NCBI GenBank assembly: GCA_032622095.1 | Contig: CP136067.1 | Coordinates: 194,516,052-194,580,051, forward strand | From: Siphonodentalium dalli | Taxonomy: Eukaryota > Mollusca > Scaphopoda > Gadilida > Siphonodentaliidae | DNA: 64,000 nt | Direction: 5' to 3' | Shown here: in pieces, positions 12,094 to 22,729 of the stretch | Layout: each line of letters opens with the position of its first letter | How positions within the stretch are numbered: position 1 is the stretch's first letter | Position numbers and translations under genes: made by a program | The notes under the pieces: generated by a model | Seen by the model: only the letters and a program-made list of their open reading frames with translations | The model's database searches: none | What the model was told of the DNA's origin: nothing

Positions 12094-12560
12094 AGGACAG
12101 GGAGGATGCCAAACCTAAGCTTAATGTCCTGACAAATCAGGTGCTGCAAATATATGAGATACTATGCCACTGCAAATGCGGGTTAGGACAAGGAGGATGC
12201 AACACCTCAGCGTCATGTCCTATGGAGCTTACATGTGCGTCAATGATAGGGGAAAGGACAAGGAGGATGCGACACCTCAGCTTCATGTCCTAGGGAGCCT
12301 ACATGCACGTCAATAACAGGGGAAGGACAAGGAGGATGCAACACCTCAGCTTCATGTCCTATGGAGACTACGTCAATAATAGGGGAAAGGACAAGGAGGA
12401 TGCAACACCTCAGCTTCATGTCCTATGGAGAGTACGTCAATAATAGGGGGAAAGGACAAGGAGGATGCAACACCTCAGCTTCATGTCCTATGGCGCTTAT
12501 AAATGATAGATGGAGAAAGGACCGGGAGGATGCAACACCTCGGCCTCGTGCTTTTTTGTT
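12094..12560. repeat. 64-70-bp tandem repeat, about seven diverged copies
   Basis: The core AGGACAAGGAGGATGCAACA followed by CCTCAGCTTCATGTCCTATG starts at 12094 (diverged), 12185, 12255, 12324, 12388, 12453 and 12518 (diverged). Unit lengths are 91, then 70, 69, 64, 65 and 65 bp. Within each unit AGGACA and TGTCCT are complementary, as are GAGG and CCTC, so each unit can form a hairpin. A further degraded copy may lie near 12610-12655. Confidence 0.9.
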
Positions 12561-14536
12561 TGTTTGATAAAGAGCTGAACCTAAGGCATTTATCGTTGAG
12601 GGGCCTGAAGAGGACTACGAGAGGCTTCACCTCAGCATCAGTTCCTCTGAAGCTTAATGAATTGATTCTGTACGTGTATCTGAAATCTGGAATACGATTA
12701 TCGGAGAGGACGCATGGCGTGATAATTTTGTTAATGACCCCGTAGAAGCCCCTGGTGGAGTCTGGTCAACCGGTAGATAAGGAAAAGAGGGGGAGTGCGA
12801 GTTGATGATGAGGCAAAGGTACCAGAGCCGAGAGCCCCATAAATGGTGTGCTTCCTGATGGTGGTTAGCAGGGGATGGGGGTGGGTAATACAAATATTTT
12901 TTAAAGCGTAATAATTTGCTTGTATTAGCGTAAGTTGTTTGAATTGCGATAATAATATTGAATGCTATTGTTTTCGAGAAGCTATTTCATCGAAGTGAAA
13001 TGTTTACTCCGGAACTTCAATAGTTTTTCCGAGGTAGTAGATTTCTAATTATTTCTATTGGACAAAATTATATTCTTGGAATTGTCAGACATTCTCATTG
13101 GTTTATTCCAAGAACAAAGGAATGCCAAAAAGCGGGAGAAACTACGGAGAAAATAGCTAGTCTCGTTGGCATAGGTTCAAATTAATTTGGTATGATTATG
13201 TGCTTATACTGAGTTCTCGTTTACGGCGAGATTAACGTGGTCTGCGAGACTTGACGAATGTAAACAATAACATGCCAGCATGGTTTTGATAATGCCGGTG
13301 AAATATGTTAATGGTGATTATAGTTTCTTCATTGGTTTGAACTACGGTAATGAGACTTGTGCTAGAAGTTAGCTGATAGGACCATCACGTCCAGAAACAA
13401 AAGGGGGCTCTAAATAAACGTGATTTGTGCTGACTTTGTTGCTACTCTTGATGGTTTATAAACCCTGAGAAAGATATGAGACCTTTCTCGAGCAATTGTT
13501 CTCGTAGTTTAATTTTCCAACAATTTATGATAGGGGAATTTGTTGTTTTTAGACCAATATTTCATATTTTCCTACTTTTGGTCAACATTTTCGAATGAAA
13601 CAGCCATCATTTGCAAATTGTCCAATTTTAAGGGGGTTTCTGGTTGGAAATGTCCAACACTTGGAAAACTTGAGGCAAGTCTAGATGCTAGGATTTTGCA
13701 ACTTTCATGTTCACATTTCAAACTTTTCTTACACAATGGCACAATGGAGTTTAAATGTAAGATTTTAATATATTATTACGCCCTTTGGGTGTATACTGCC
13801 AGCGTAATCTGACAGTGTCAATGGAGCTATGGGATATCTCGCAGAACAACAAATTTCTGGTTTCACACGATGCGAGTTATTTTAGGATATTGTAGTAGAA
13901 CGAAGAGTGATGTCCTATTCTCACAAAATAACACAATAGGTGACATCCAATGTATTTTTGGGTATATTTTCCAAGATTAGTAATATAACCAAGACATCAG
14001 GTATCATTTGCAGAAGATGTAATTTTATTTCAGTAAATATACAACAAATTGTTTTACGCCAAATATTACGACAAATCAAAAAAGCGGAACGACGGTAAAC
14101 AGGTAACGGAAACAACAAGAAAGGATTAATCAACAATGTCTGACGTTGCATATATGCTATATACCGTAAAATAATATATAATAGTCAAATAGTAACATAT
14201 ATAATACATGTATTGTATTTGCACTGAAGTTTTATGAACTGTTTCTGTTTATATATTCGTTACTTGTGTTATTTTTGACGAATAAAATTTATAATTCCGG
14301 TTAGACTTTTTGTAGGATGTATGTATTCGCGAATGTCTCATTGTGTTGCAGTATGTAACTTTTATGACGCGATAATTGCTTTCGGTATTTAGGTGTGAAC
14401 GATATGGCTTGGCCACTCTTGCAGATTTTATTACGACCCGAACACAATGCATATTATAACAGCTAGCATTGCTGATTAAGTACGTCTCAGTTGGAATGTA
14501 GACTAAAGGTCGTATTGCGAAGTATCCGGTGTGTAT
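12561..14536. other. No recognisable gene
   Basis: About 2 kb without coding or splice signals I can support. The stretch 13540-13700 has GTTGGAAATGTCCAACACTTGG-like words, related to the dispersed repeat at 10980 and 23180. Confidence 0.5.
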
Positions 14537-14540
14537 TTAA

Positions 14541-14932
14541 CCCTTTACCCAACAGAACGGCCCTGTGCCAATGCATTATCTTATATATGCGAGTCGACCA
14601 TAGGTCGCCTCGAATATATAAGAGAATGCATTGGCTTAACACATTAAAAATTATAAAATTGTTAAAGAATGTAAGAAAAAATGGTAAAAAGTGTTAAAAA
14701 AAGATTTTGTTTAGGCCAATGCATTCTCTTATATATGCGAGGCGACCTATGGTCGACTCGCATATATAAGAGAATGCATTGGCACAGGGCATAACTGTAA
14801 CTATCACAATGTGGTCAAGGAGCCGGTTCCAATGATATCCATATTTGTATGGTTCTATTGAGACAGACCGAAGATATTTTAGGCTGTTGAAGCTTTATTT
14901 GGTCGGTTTTGGCCGGTTTGTTGGGTAAAGGG
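14541..14932 (+). mobile_element. MITE 'A' with paired 67-bp palindromes, TTAA flanked
   Basis: A 392-bp element flanked by TTAA (14537-14540 and 14933-14936). The terminal inverted repeats are CCCTTTACCCAACA and TGTTGGGTAAAGGG. TTAA plus a CCC start fits the piggyBac superfamily. Inside are two 67-bp palindromes at 14568-14634 and 14716-14782. Each starts CCAATGCATTCTC and ends GAGAATGCATTGG, with 32-bp arms around a 3-nt centre, and the second is the reverse complement of the first apart from two point changes. An AT-rich spacer of about 80 bp separates them. About 150 bp of unique sequence follows the second palindrome. There is no coding capacity, so mobility would need a transposase in trans. 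Confidence 0.92.
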
Positions 14933-14936
14933 TTAA

Positions 14937-15180
14937 TCCGATTACTAGATTTTGTATCCGCATTTAGAGGCTTTCTGGGGTAAAAGAAAAACCTGCAGTG
15001 ATAAGCCGTAGTTGTTGAAATAATAATAATTATTAGTATTTGTTTTAACGGAATTCATGAAACAAATATATTTTATATTATAATTTATATATATTCCTAA
15101 TAATATGATCTCGAGGGCGTTAACATTTCTGACTATGGTTTTCTTGTATAGTATGGCTCAGGAATGTTTTAATAGGCCGT
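14937..15180. other. No recognisable feature
   Basis: AT-rich spacer between MITE A and the palindrome at 15181. Confidence 0.4.
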
Positions 15181-15210
15181 GGCTAGAGTACCGTATACGA
15201 CACTTTAGCC
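15181..15210. repeat. 30-bp palindrome, copy 1
   Basis: The sequence starts GGCTAGAGTACCGTATAC and ends ACTTTAGCC, and is close to its own reverse complement. Related copies lie at 16064-16093 and 22532-22561. Confidence 0.75.
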
Positions 15211-15231
15211 GAAATGCTAATGTACCGTATA

Positions 15232-15692
15232 TGTGACCCGCCATATCAAATCCAGTCGTAAGTCGGGATTTTTTTACCCTGTGCCAATGCATTCTCTTAT
15301 ATATGCGAGTCGACCATAGGTCGCCTCGCATATATAAGAGAATGCATTGGCCTAACAATATTTTTTATCATTTTTTTTAAATAAATGTTTCTTACATTTT
15401 TAGGACATAAAATAAAAAAACATCCATTACCCTGCAGGGAGCCCCACACATATATAGAAGCATATAGAAGAGTGTCGTCTGCTCATGTTTGTCTGGGGCT
15501 CTGTATGGGTGAAATTATAAAATTGTTAAAGAATACAAGAAAAAATTATTAAAATTGTAAAAAATTGTTAGGCCAATGCATTCTCTTATATATGCGAGGC
15601 GACCTATGGTCGACTCGCATATATAAGAGAATGCATTGGCACAGGGTAAAAAAAATCCCGACTTACGACTGGATTTGATATGGCGGGTCACA
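15232..15692 (+). mobile_element. MITE 'D', 461 bp, long inverted repeats with embedded palindromes
   Basis: The ends are TGTGACCCGCCATATCAAAT and its reverse complement. The inverted repeats extend about 120 bp inward and include a 67-bp palindrome on each side (15284-15350 and 15573-15639). TA lies at both flanks (15230-15231 and 15693-15694), compatible with a Tc1/mariner-like 2-bp target duplication; this is a suggestion only. The interior has a GAGCCCC...GGGGCTC stem (15439-15501). No ORF encodes a transposase. The palindromes are the same sequence as in element A, although the termini differ completely. Confidence 0.92.
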
Positions 15693-15814
15693 TATGTATG
15701 CGGAACTTTAACGGAACTGTTTCGCATGCCACGTGAATATACATACATAATTATAGGTTTTAAATATGAACCTCGATCATGCACAAATTGCTTGGTATTT
15801 CGACATGGTACTAC

Positions 15815-16100
15815 TCTATTTCGAGTCAATACTGTAGTAACAAGTCACGTTATTTTGTTTTTGGAAATGGATCATCCTACGTGGATCCATATCCTCAATT
15901 ACCTCGTGTTGCCTGAAGGTGCACAAAGCATGTGCCCGTTGAATTGGCGTTGAATATATCGGCACTTGAACGCCGCCATTGTTGTGACAAACGCGCTCAT
16001 TTGGTGTTGACGAATGACGTCATGCAAGCAACGCATATTCTGTATGCTGTACGTTAGCAGTATGGCTAAAGTACCGTGTACGGCACTTTAGCCAGTCCGT
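15815..16100. repeat. Dispersed repeat, copy 1
   Basis: About 285 bp that match 22270-22570 in the same orientation. Shared landmarks include ATCATCCTACGT, CAATTACCTCGTG, GCCGCCATTGTTGTGAC and AGCCAGTCCGT. Several substitutions and indels separate the copies. The second copy lies inside the inverted-repeat element 21916-22714. Confidence 0.8.
16064..16093. repeat. 30-bp palindrome, copy 2
   Basis: Starts GGCTAAAGTACCGTGTAC and ends ACTTTAGCC; only two base pairs break full symmetry. It lies at the end of dispersed repeat copy 1. Confidence 0.85.
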
Positions 16101-16546
16101 TTTTGAATAACACCAATACCCGTCTAATGAATACAGCAAGGGTTTTTCGTCGCTTTCGTTCGCTGAATTTGATGGCATTTGAGTAAAATTTGTTTATGTT
16201 TAGGAACTCGCAGGTTTTAAACACGGACACTCCAATATTACGTGGAATTCGTCGATTATATTTTACCACATAGAGTGTATACAGTCTATCTGAATAATCC
16301 ATGCAGTTAATCCATGCACCAGATTCGATTGGTGGTTACGTAATTACAATAGTGCTCGATCGTCCATCTGTAGTATTCACATGGACAATATTGTACTTGT
16401 ATATAGTTCTCGGCTCAGCGTAATATTGTTGAGTGTGAAATATTAAGAATTGACGAATAGCCTGAGTGTCTAATTCAGGTTATTTGCTTAAACACCACAC
16501 AGAGAAAATGAAAAGAGTGGCACAGAACTTTTCTTTATATCATATA

Positions 16547-17007
16547 TGTGACCCGCCATATCAAATCCAGTCGTAAGTCGGGATTTTTTACCCTGTGCCA
16601 ATGCATTCTCTTATATATGCGAGTCGACTATAGATCGCCTCGCATATATAAGAGAATGAATTGGCCTAACAATTTTTTACAATTTTAATAATATTTTCTT
16701 GTATTCTTTAACAATTTTATAATTTCACCCATACAGAGCCCCAGACAAACATGAGCAGACGACACTCTTCTATATGCTTCTATATATGTGTGGGGATCCC
16801 TGCAGGCTAATGGATGTTTTTTTTTATTTTATGTCCTAAAAATTGTAAGAAACATTTATTTAAAAAAAATGATAAAAAATTGTTAGGCCAATGCATTCTC
16901 TTATATATGCGAGGCGACCTATGGTCGACTCGCATATATAAGAGAATGCATTGGCACAGGGTAACAAAAATCCCGACTTACGACTGGATTTGATATGGCG
17001 GGTCACA
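16547..17007 (-). mobile_element. MITE 'E', second 461-bp copy, inverted relative to D
   Basis: Same termini (TGTGACCC...GGGTCACA) and same length as the element at 15232-15692. The interior stem sequence and the AT-rich spacer are reverse-complemented, so it is inserted in the other orientation. The palindromes are at 16598-16664 and 16888-16954. TA flanks are at 16545-16546 and 17008-17009. The first palindrome carries a few private substitutions near its centre and end. No coding capacity. Confidence 0.92.
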
Positions 17008-17261
17008 TATGTGTTATTATAGGCAGATTGTGAACTACCCGTTCCCGTTGAAGCACCCGTGTTACTTTTATGCCCCAATTGCCAGTTTTCAATACGAGTA
17101 TATGAGGAAGTTTGGAACTGGTGTTGGTCCTAAATATTGTATTAGTTGACCACAGCTCTGACATAATAATGTTTTTGACACGTGAAAATATATCGAATAA
17201 AGATTGGTTTTATTTGTTCTTGTATCCCGAACATATCATATCAGTGTATGCCTCGGAATAG

Positions 17262-18790
17262 CAGATGTACGACCTTGTACTATAAAGATATGATAAATGA
17301 ATATAAACATAATATGAAACAAACTTGGAAACTGATTGGTGAGATAATGCAACAAAGATCTAAAAAATTAGAATATCCCATGTCATTCATCATTGGGGGT
17401 ATCGCAAGTACAAATAAGAAAGTAGCTGCTGACGCCTTTAATGAATATTTTCTACCATTGGTGCTACTACGGCTGAAAACATACCACAAACTTGTAACAA
17501 ATACTCTTCATACTTACATACACCTTGTTGTGAAACACTGTTTTTCATCCCACTACACCGGAATAAATTCACACAACGGTTTCCTCAAGTAAAGGGAAGC
17601 ACAGCATTGACAAAGATGGTCTTAGTTCTTTCATTATGAAGAAAGTTATCCCAGAAATTTCACAGCCCTTATGTCATATTTTCAATCTCTCAATGGAAAC
17701 AGGAATTATTCCAGATGACATGAAGATAGCAAGAGTTATACCCCTCTTCAAATCAGGTGACCAAAATAATGGGGAAACTATCGCCCAATAAGTATTCTGC
17801 CCATTTTTTCTAAAATCTTAGAAAAAATGTTATGTCACAGACTAGTTGGTTTTTTAAATAAACATGCCATTCTCTATCATAATCAACAATTCGTCCAATT
17901 TTGAAGCTACTCTATGATGTGGGTTTGAATAATGATAAGAAGGATAAAGATTGTACGCTATCTGTATTTATTGATTTTTCCAAAGCCTTTGACTCAATAA
18001 ATCATGAAATTTTGCTGAATAAACTTGATTCTTATGGAGTAAGAGGCAAAGCCAACGATTGGTTTAGAAATTATCTGACAAATATATATATCAATGTGTG
18101 GAACTGGAAGGTATGGTTTTTTCTAAACTTTAAATTACATGTGGAGTCCCCCAGGAATTTATTGCAGGACCTATTTTGTTTTGGTCTATGTTAACGATGT
18201 GCACAGATCTAATAATCTGTCACTTTTATCTTTTGCTGATGACACAACTGTGTATTATTCGCACCACAACCTTGATTATTTGTATGACTACTTCAACAAA
18301 GAGCTTGAAAAACTGAGTACTTGGTGTAGAGCAAACTAACATTAAATACAAATAAATATATGGTGATACAACCAATACATGGCCCTCGAATGTTGAATAT
18401 AAATAGACAACCCATTGAAATAATAGGATTTGATTGTCAAGAAAAATCTTTCAAATTTCTGGGTATTCACTTTGGTGAACATCTGACATTTGAATACCAT
18501 GTGAAAGCTGTTTGTGCGAACATGTCTAATTGTCTGTATACTATAAATCGAGTAAAAAATGTCCTTTCTTTCGATTGTCTTAGAATGCTATATCTTACCT
18601 TAGTACAATCTCATATTCTTTATGGAATTGAGTTATGGGGAATGCAAATACTCAAAATCAAGTTATTGTACTACAGAAAAAAGCAACTCGAGCTATTAAT
18701 AAAAAACGATACAATAGTCACACTAAACCATTATTCAAACCTAATAACATTTTTGAAGTTTGTCCAGATTGTACTAAAATGATAGAATTA
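17262..18790 (+). pseudogene. Broken non-LTR retrotransposon, second LINE family
   Basis: RT protein in at least five frame fragments. 17262-17460 encodes the linker before RT (YYKDMINEYKHNMKQTW, then DAFNEYF). 17600-17770 gives IDKDGLSSFIMKKVIP and IARVIPLFKSGDQ. 17772-17890, in another frame, gives NYRPISILPIFSKILEK. 17901-18100 gives [19 protein letters not shown] (first catalytic Asp of RT). 18180-18340 gives LVYVNDVH and the catalytic SFADDTTVYY. 18350-18620 gives FKFLGIHFGEHLTFEYHV and LVQSHILYGIELWG. 18635-18780 gives a KKATRAINKKRYNSHTKPLF tail. The order and motifs are those of a CR1/Jockey-type ORF2. There is no endonuclease upstream and no 3' tail, so the copy is truncated at both ends. 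It differs from the LINE family at 139-1485. Confidence 0.92.
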
Positions 18791-19489
18791 ACTCCAACTT
18801 TTGGAACTGAACTACCTAAAAGGAAAGAAATTGTTACTATCAGACAACCTTCCCTCATTAGGGTATATTTACATTGCTGTAGATCTTTATACAGTTCTAC
18901 ACGCATACTAGTGCAAACAAGTTGATATAGAAATGCACACAGAAAGAAAACGGTATTCGTTCGTGTGAGCAAAAATCATGTCCGTTATAAGTCACGATCA
19001 AAACGGAGGCATTGCGACAGGCAAATCTGATCTAATTAATTGTTACTCAGGCTTGGCGAATGTGCCTAATCTTTCTTTGCCATTTCAACCCATGTATTTC
19101 ATATTGTGTAATCGAGAACATGTGTGCTGGTGCGTGTGGTGACAACGTACTTAAAGTAAAGTTTTTACTATATACAGTATATCTTATTAATATTAGTTCT
19201 TCTTTGAGTTTGGTAATACCTTAGTACACTCAGTGAACAACAGGGCGACCGCAAACGCATAGCATAACAAGGCCGCTATCACATACGTTGACTAGCGCAG
19301 CATATAATCTAGGACATTTTGTTATTATATGGTCACAAAGTTGTGATTAGATGGGAAATTCCGCACATTTCTGTGATTGGGGTCGTAGATGATGTAGCCC
19401 TATATCTATTTGTGTACACTGTTGTTTATTGTGTATTCCTATGTGAGTTATTCTCATGCGACTTTCATTCTTTCTTCGAACCATTATCA
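18791..19489. other. No recognisable gene
   Basis: Sequence between two LINE fragments of different families. Open frames are short and show no motifs. Confidence 0.4.
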
Positions 19490-20230
19490 ACTGGTGAACT
19501 AGGTATGAGTGATAATTGGCTATATCAATGTATATATGATAATACCTGGTTTAATGGAGCTTGCAAGCGCAAAGTGTATGACTATATATAAATGAGTGGC
19601 TATGCCAGGTCGAAATATCAAGTAAGAGTGATTTTTATAAAATAATCAAACGAGAATTTGGTAGAGCAAATTATTTATCATCATTGAGTATTCGTAATGT
19701 AACACAACTTATGAAATTCAGGACTAGAAATCATAGACTACCTATTGAAACAGGCTCATGGACAAATACAGATGCTGCGCTACGTATTTGTAATAAGTGT
19801 GGGAATGCAGTGGGTGATGAATACCACTTTATTTTGATCTGCGATTCTCTTACTGAAGTACGCAAAAAGTACATTGATGCATATTTTTATACGAAACCAA
19901 ATGAATTTAAGTTGTACGAATTATTTAACTCTGGACATGAAAAGATAAATGATGGTCTTGCACTTTTTATCAAACACGCTACTGAAACGCTGTAACCACC
20001 TCGAGAGCTTACACTCGTATGTATGCATCCGGAGGGGAAATATGTGATGACTGATACAACATTCATGATTATAATTGGAATCACATTTAAATAACAAAAC
20101 AAAAAGATCATACATTTTTGCTTCCATGCTCATTCATTGATATCATCACATATGTTATTACTTGTAATGATCTCTTATGTCAATTATGATAAGGAGAGAT
20201 ATTAATAATAAACTTGAACTTGAAACTTGT
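19490..20230 (+). pseudogene. LINE 3' end: ORF2 C-terminus, 3' UTR and tail
   Basis: C-terminal part of the same LINE family as 139-1485: KFRTRNHRLPIETGSW here matches ARFRTSNNQLPIETGRW there. It keeps an intact C-x2-C-x8-H-x4-C motif (CNKCGNAVGDEYHFILIC), typical of the end of many LINE ORF2 proteins and likely nucleic-acid binding. The frame shifts near 19588 (YDYI, then NEWLCQVEISSKSDFYK). The protein stops at 19993-19995. A 3' UTR follows and ends with AATAATAAACTTGAACTTGA (from 20203), the short-repeat tail usual for CR1/L2-class elements. It is severely 5'-truncated, the common outcome of target-primed insertion. Confidence 0.88.
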
Positions 20231-21639
20231 AAGAATAAACTGCTTTGATCTGCTTAGTTGATTCATTTTTTTATGTCTGGCCCAAACTGACACGACTCAT
20301 AGTGAATTGCCAATTACCAGAGTACTGATGAGCTCGAGTTCACTATCAGTAATCACATTTTGATCACAGTAATCTGCAACACGTGACTTCACACAGATAT
20401 GTATACAGATCTACAGCAATGTAAATGAACCCTTATAGTAAAATGAATTTGAAAAAATGATCTTCAAAAAGGGGGGGGAAGGAGGAATGCCTGATGGATA
20501 TATATGTAAATGCAATTATGTATGCGCTTATGTGTATATATACATGTCTGTATGTGTTCTCTTCAATCTTCTCTTCTATGTGTTGTTGAGTGCCTATATT
20601 CAGTGCAAATATTAACTATTCGGTGCAAACTGATTTAGAACATTGTCTAGTCTAAACACTTCTAGTCTAAACACTTTTATCTCTGAGTTTACCCACTATA
20701 GCTAAAAATCATAATTTCGTAATCTAATTTTAAACAACGTAAACACACACAAAGCCTAATGTCATATATTATATCATTATATTATATGGTTTAAACCTCA
20801 CCCAGTATGTCAATTTTGTGTAAATTTGTATATTTTTCCATATTTTTTCCATATTTTCCGTTCCCAAATGGTGGCGGCAGGAAGACGACCATATGGTCAT
20901 GCCACCACCATATGACATATTTTTGTTTATTACTTAATTTGATATGTGTTAAACATTTGTATGATGATATGCCATAAATAAATATTTACTTACTTACAAA
21001 ATCAGGACTTCTTCGTCAAACTAATTGTTCAACACAAAGACCATTTGAATATTGACCGAATGCGACATGTCGGCCATCAAAATAATGTCTTCTGGTACAG
21101 ACATATCCTATTCTCACACTGTCTGCTAATAGCGTTGGTACTTTACTTTAAACATATTTTAATGTATTTAGAAAAGATATAGATAGGGAACAGGGCACAA
21201 GTTACAAAACTTACAATCTTGCCCCTCTCCTAATACAATCATGGAACATACATAAAAATACATAGCATATATAGCAAACTGTTTATAAAGAAGAGTGCAG
21301 AGTGTGTGTGCTGCGGATATCGGGTTTCCATCTGTATTCCAATCTCAGTTATGAAGAAAACGCTAGAACTCAGTGAGTTGAAAGATGAATAGCGAAATTT
21401 ACCATACATGGGTTTGTTCAAAACGCTCTGTTTTAGCTATAAAAGATTGAGTAATGCGGAAAAGAGTAGTGTTCTTTTGATTTGATATACCTTTTACCCC
21501 ATATAAGAAATGATTTGCTTCTAATGATTGAAAGCCATTAATACTTAAATTTCGGTAAAAGTCAATGTCTAAGTTACAGGGGCATATAGGCGAATCTGAT
21601 ATGTGATTATTAAACATATCCGAACGGAGGTCACTACAC
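20231..21639. other. No recognisable gene; one hairpin and a TTAC tail
   Basis: Nothing coding. GGTGGCGGCA at 20870-20879 pairs with TGCCACCACC at 20900-20909 around GACCATATGGTC. About 65 bp later comes an ATAAATAAATATTTACTTAC tail (20974-20997). A hairpin followed by a short-repeat tail is typical of the 3' end of a SINE or LINE, but I could not find its body. A run of eight G lies near 20471. Confidence 0.5.
20870..20909. repeat. 40-bp hairpin, possible retroposon 3' end
   Basis: Stem GGTGGCGGCA / TGCCACCACC with one G-T type mismatch and an inner perfect palindrome GACCATATGGTC. See the TTAC tail at 20974-20997. Confidence 0.6.
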
Positions 21640-21690
21640 TAGCGTTGGTAGCTCATTCGGTTATCAGACGATTAGACTACCGCTCGTTGC
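21640..21690 (+). repeat. tRNA-like fragment (possible SINE head)
   Basis: GCGTTGGTAGCTCATTCGGT resembles the D-arm with a pol III A box (TAGCTCATTCGG), and GATTAGACTACC lies where an anticodon arm would be. I cannot find a good B box (GGTTCGANTCC) downstream, so it is at best a decayed tRNA-derived SINE or tRNA pseudogene. Confidence 0.3.
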
Positions 21691-22269
21691 TACACGTTCC
21701 GTACATGTTGGCCACAACACTTCTAGTTTGACCATGTATGAACGTAAAGACGAAATGGTCACGTGACTCAGGTGACTTTCGTTGACAATATGGCAACACA
21801 CGTTACAAGTAACAGATGTGGATAAACCTGGCTAATGGAACGCTATTCAATTATCCGGGAGACATATGCATGCAATTTGGCAAAGCATATATATAGTTCT
21901 GAAACTCACGAAGGGGAATCACGTGGTTTCGAATTGATGAGTATCAGGCATTTAAAATGGCCGAGGCGACCGAAATCCGACCAGAAACGAGGACAAAGAT
22001 ATATTTATATGTATACATAGTATTTTGGCAGCTACGAGCATATGCTACACTAATTTTCGAACAAACTGATACCTCATGTGTGTCCAAACTCACAGTTGTT
22101 TGCTCTAACATTCTGGCTAACGTTGTCAGTCGACGTATTCTCCTAAATGTATGGACTGGTGTATTCCACGAAGCTCCGACTGGCAACTTTGGTCAGAATG
22201 CTATAGAATACTACTGAGTATTTCCGATCAAGTAAGGTGTCAACTTTTAATGAGACCAGTAGGCCCATT

Positions 22270-22570
22270 TAAAATTTTGAGTCCATACTATATAGTAACC
22301 AGGGACATGATTTTGAATTTGAAAATGAATCATCCTACGTAGATTCATATCTCCAATTACCTCGTGCTGTCTGAACGCGCTCGAATTCCATTGTATATAA
22401 TTATGCATGTGCCGTTGATTCGGCGTTGAACTCAGGCGCCGCCATTGTTGTGACGAACGCGCGCCTTTGGAGTTGACGTGACAAATGACGGCATTAAGCA
22501 AAGCATAGATCTACGGTACTTTAGCAGTTTGACTGAAATGTCGTATACGGCACTCTAGCCAGTCCGTAAA
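22270..22570. repeat. Dispersed repeat, copy 2
   Basis: Matches 15815-16100 in direct orientation with moderate divergence. The shared core includes CATCCTACGTAGATTCATAT, CAATTACCTCGTG and GCCGCCATTGTTGTGAC. Confidence 0.8.
22532..22561. repeat. 30-bp palindrome, copy 3
   Basis: GACTGAAATGTCGTATACGG...CTCTAGCC; closest to the reverse complement of the copy at 15181-15210. More diverged than the other two. Confidence 0.65.
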
Positions 22571-22729
22571 AACAAACTAGCATATGCTCGTAACAGTCAC
22601 AATGCTATGTTTTGTGTCAGTTCCTCATATATTTAATATGTTCTTGTGCGTTTGTAAATCGCCGTGGCCATTTTGAATGCGCGGTACTCACCAATCTCGA
22701 AACCACGTGATTCACCACCTGAAACTGTT

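Larger units (their letters stand above)
21916..22714. mobile_element. Inverted-repeat element of about 800 bp
   Basis: The left arm 21916-21968 (GAATCACGTGGTTTCGA...CATTTAAAATGGCC) is matched by its reverse complement at 22659-22714 (GGCCATTTTGAATG...TCGAAACCACGTGATTC) with about ten differences. No transposase is encoded. It contains dispersed repeat copy 2 and a 30-bp palindrome. The right arm ends only 15 bp from the stop codon of the opsin-like gene, so the element probably lies in that gene's 3' UTR or just beyond. No target duplication is clear. Confidence 0.75.

Noticed and set aside
15515-15953. 104- and 105-residue ORFs
   Set aside because: They overlap MITE D and the dispersed repeat; the recurring peptides (for example NAFSYICESTIGRLAYIREC) are translations of the 67-bp palindrome.
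17182-17261. Extension of the LINE fragment upstream of 17262
   Set aside because: The frame is open but the residues before TTLYYKD do not resemble LINE protein, so I placed the boundary near 17262.
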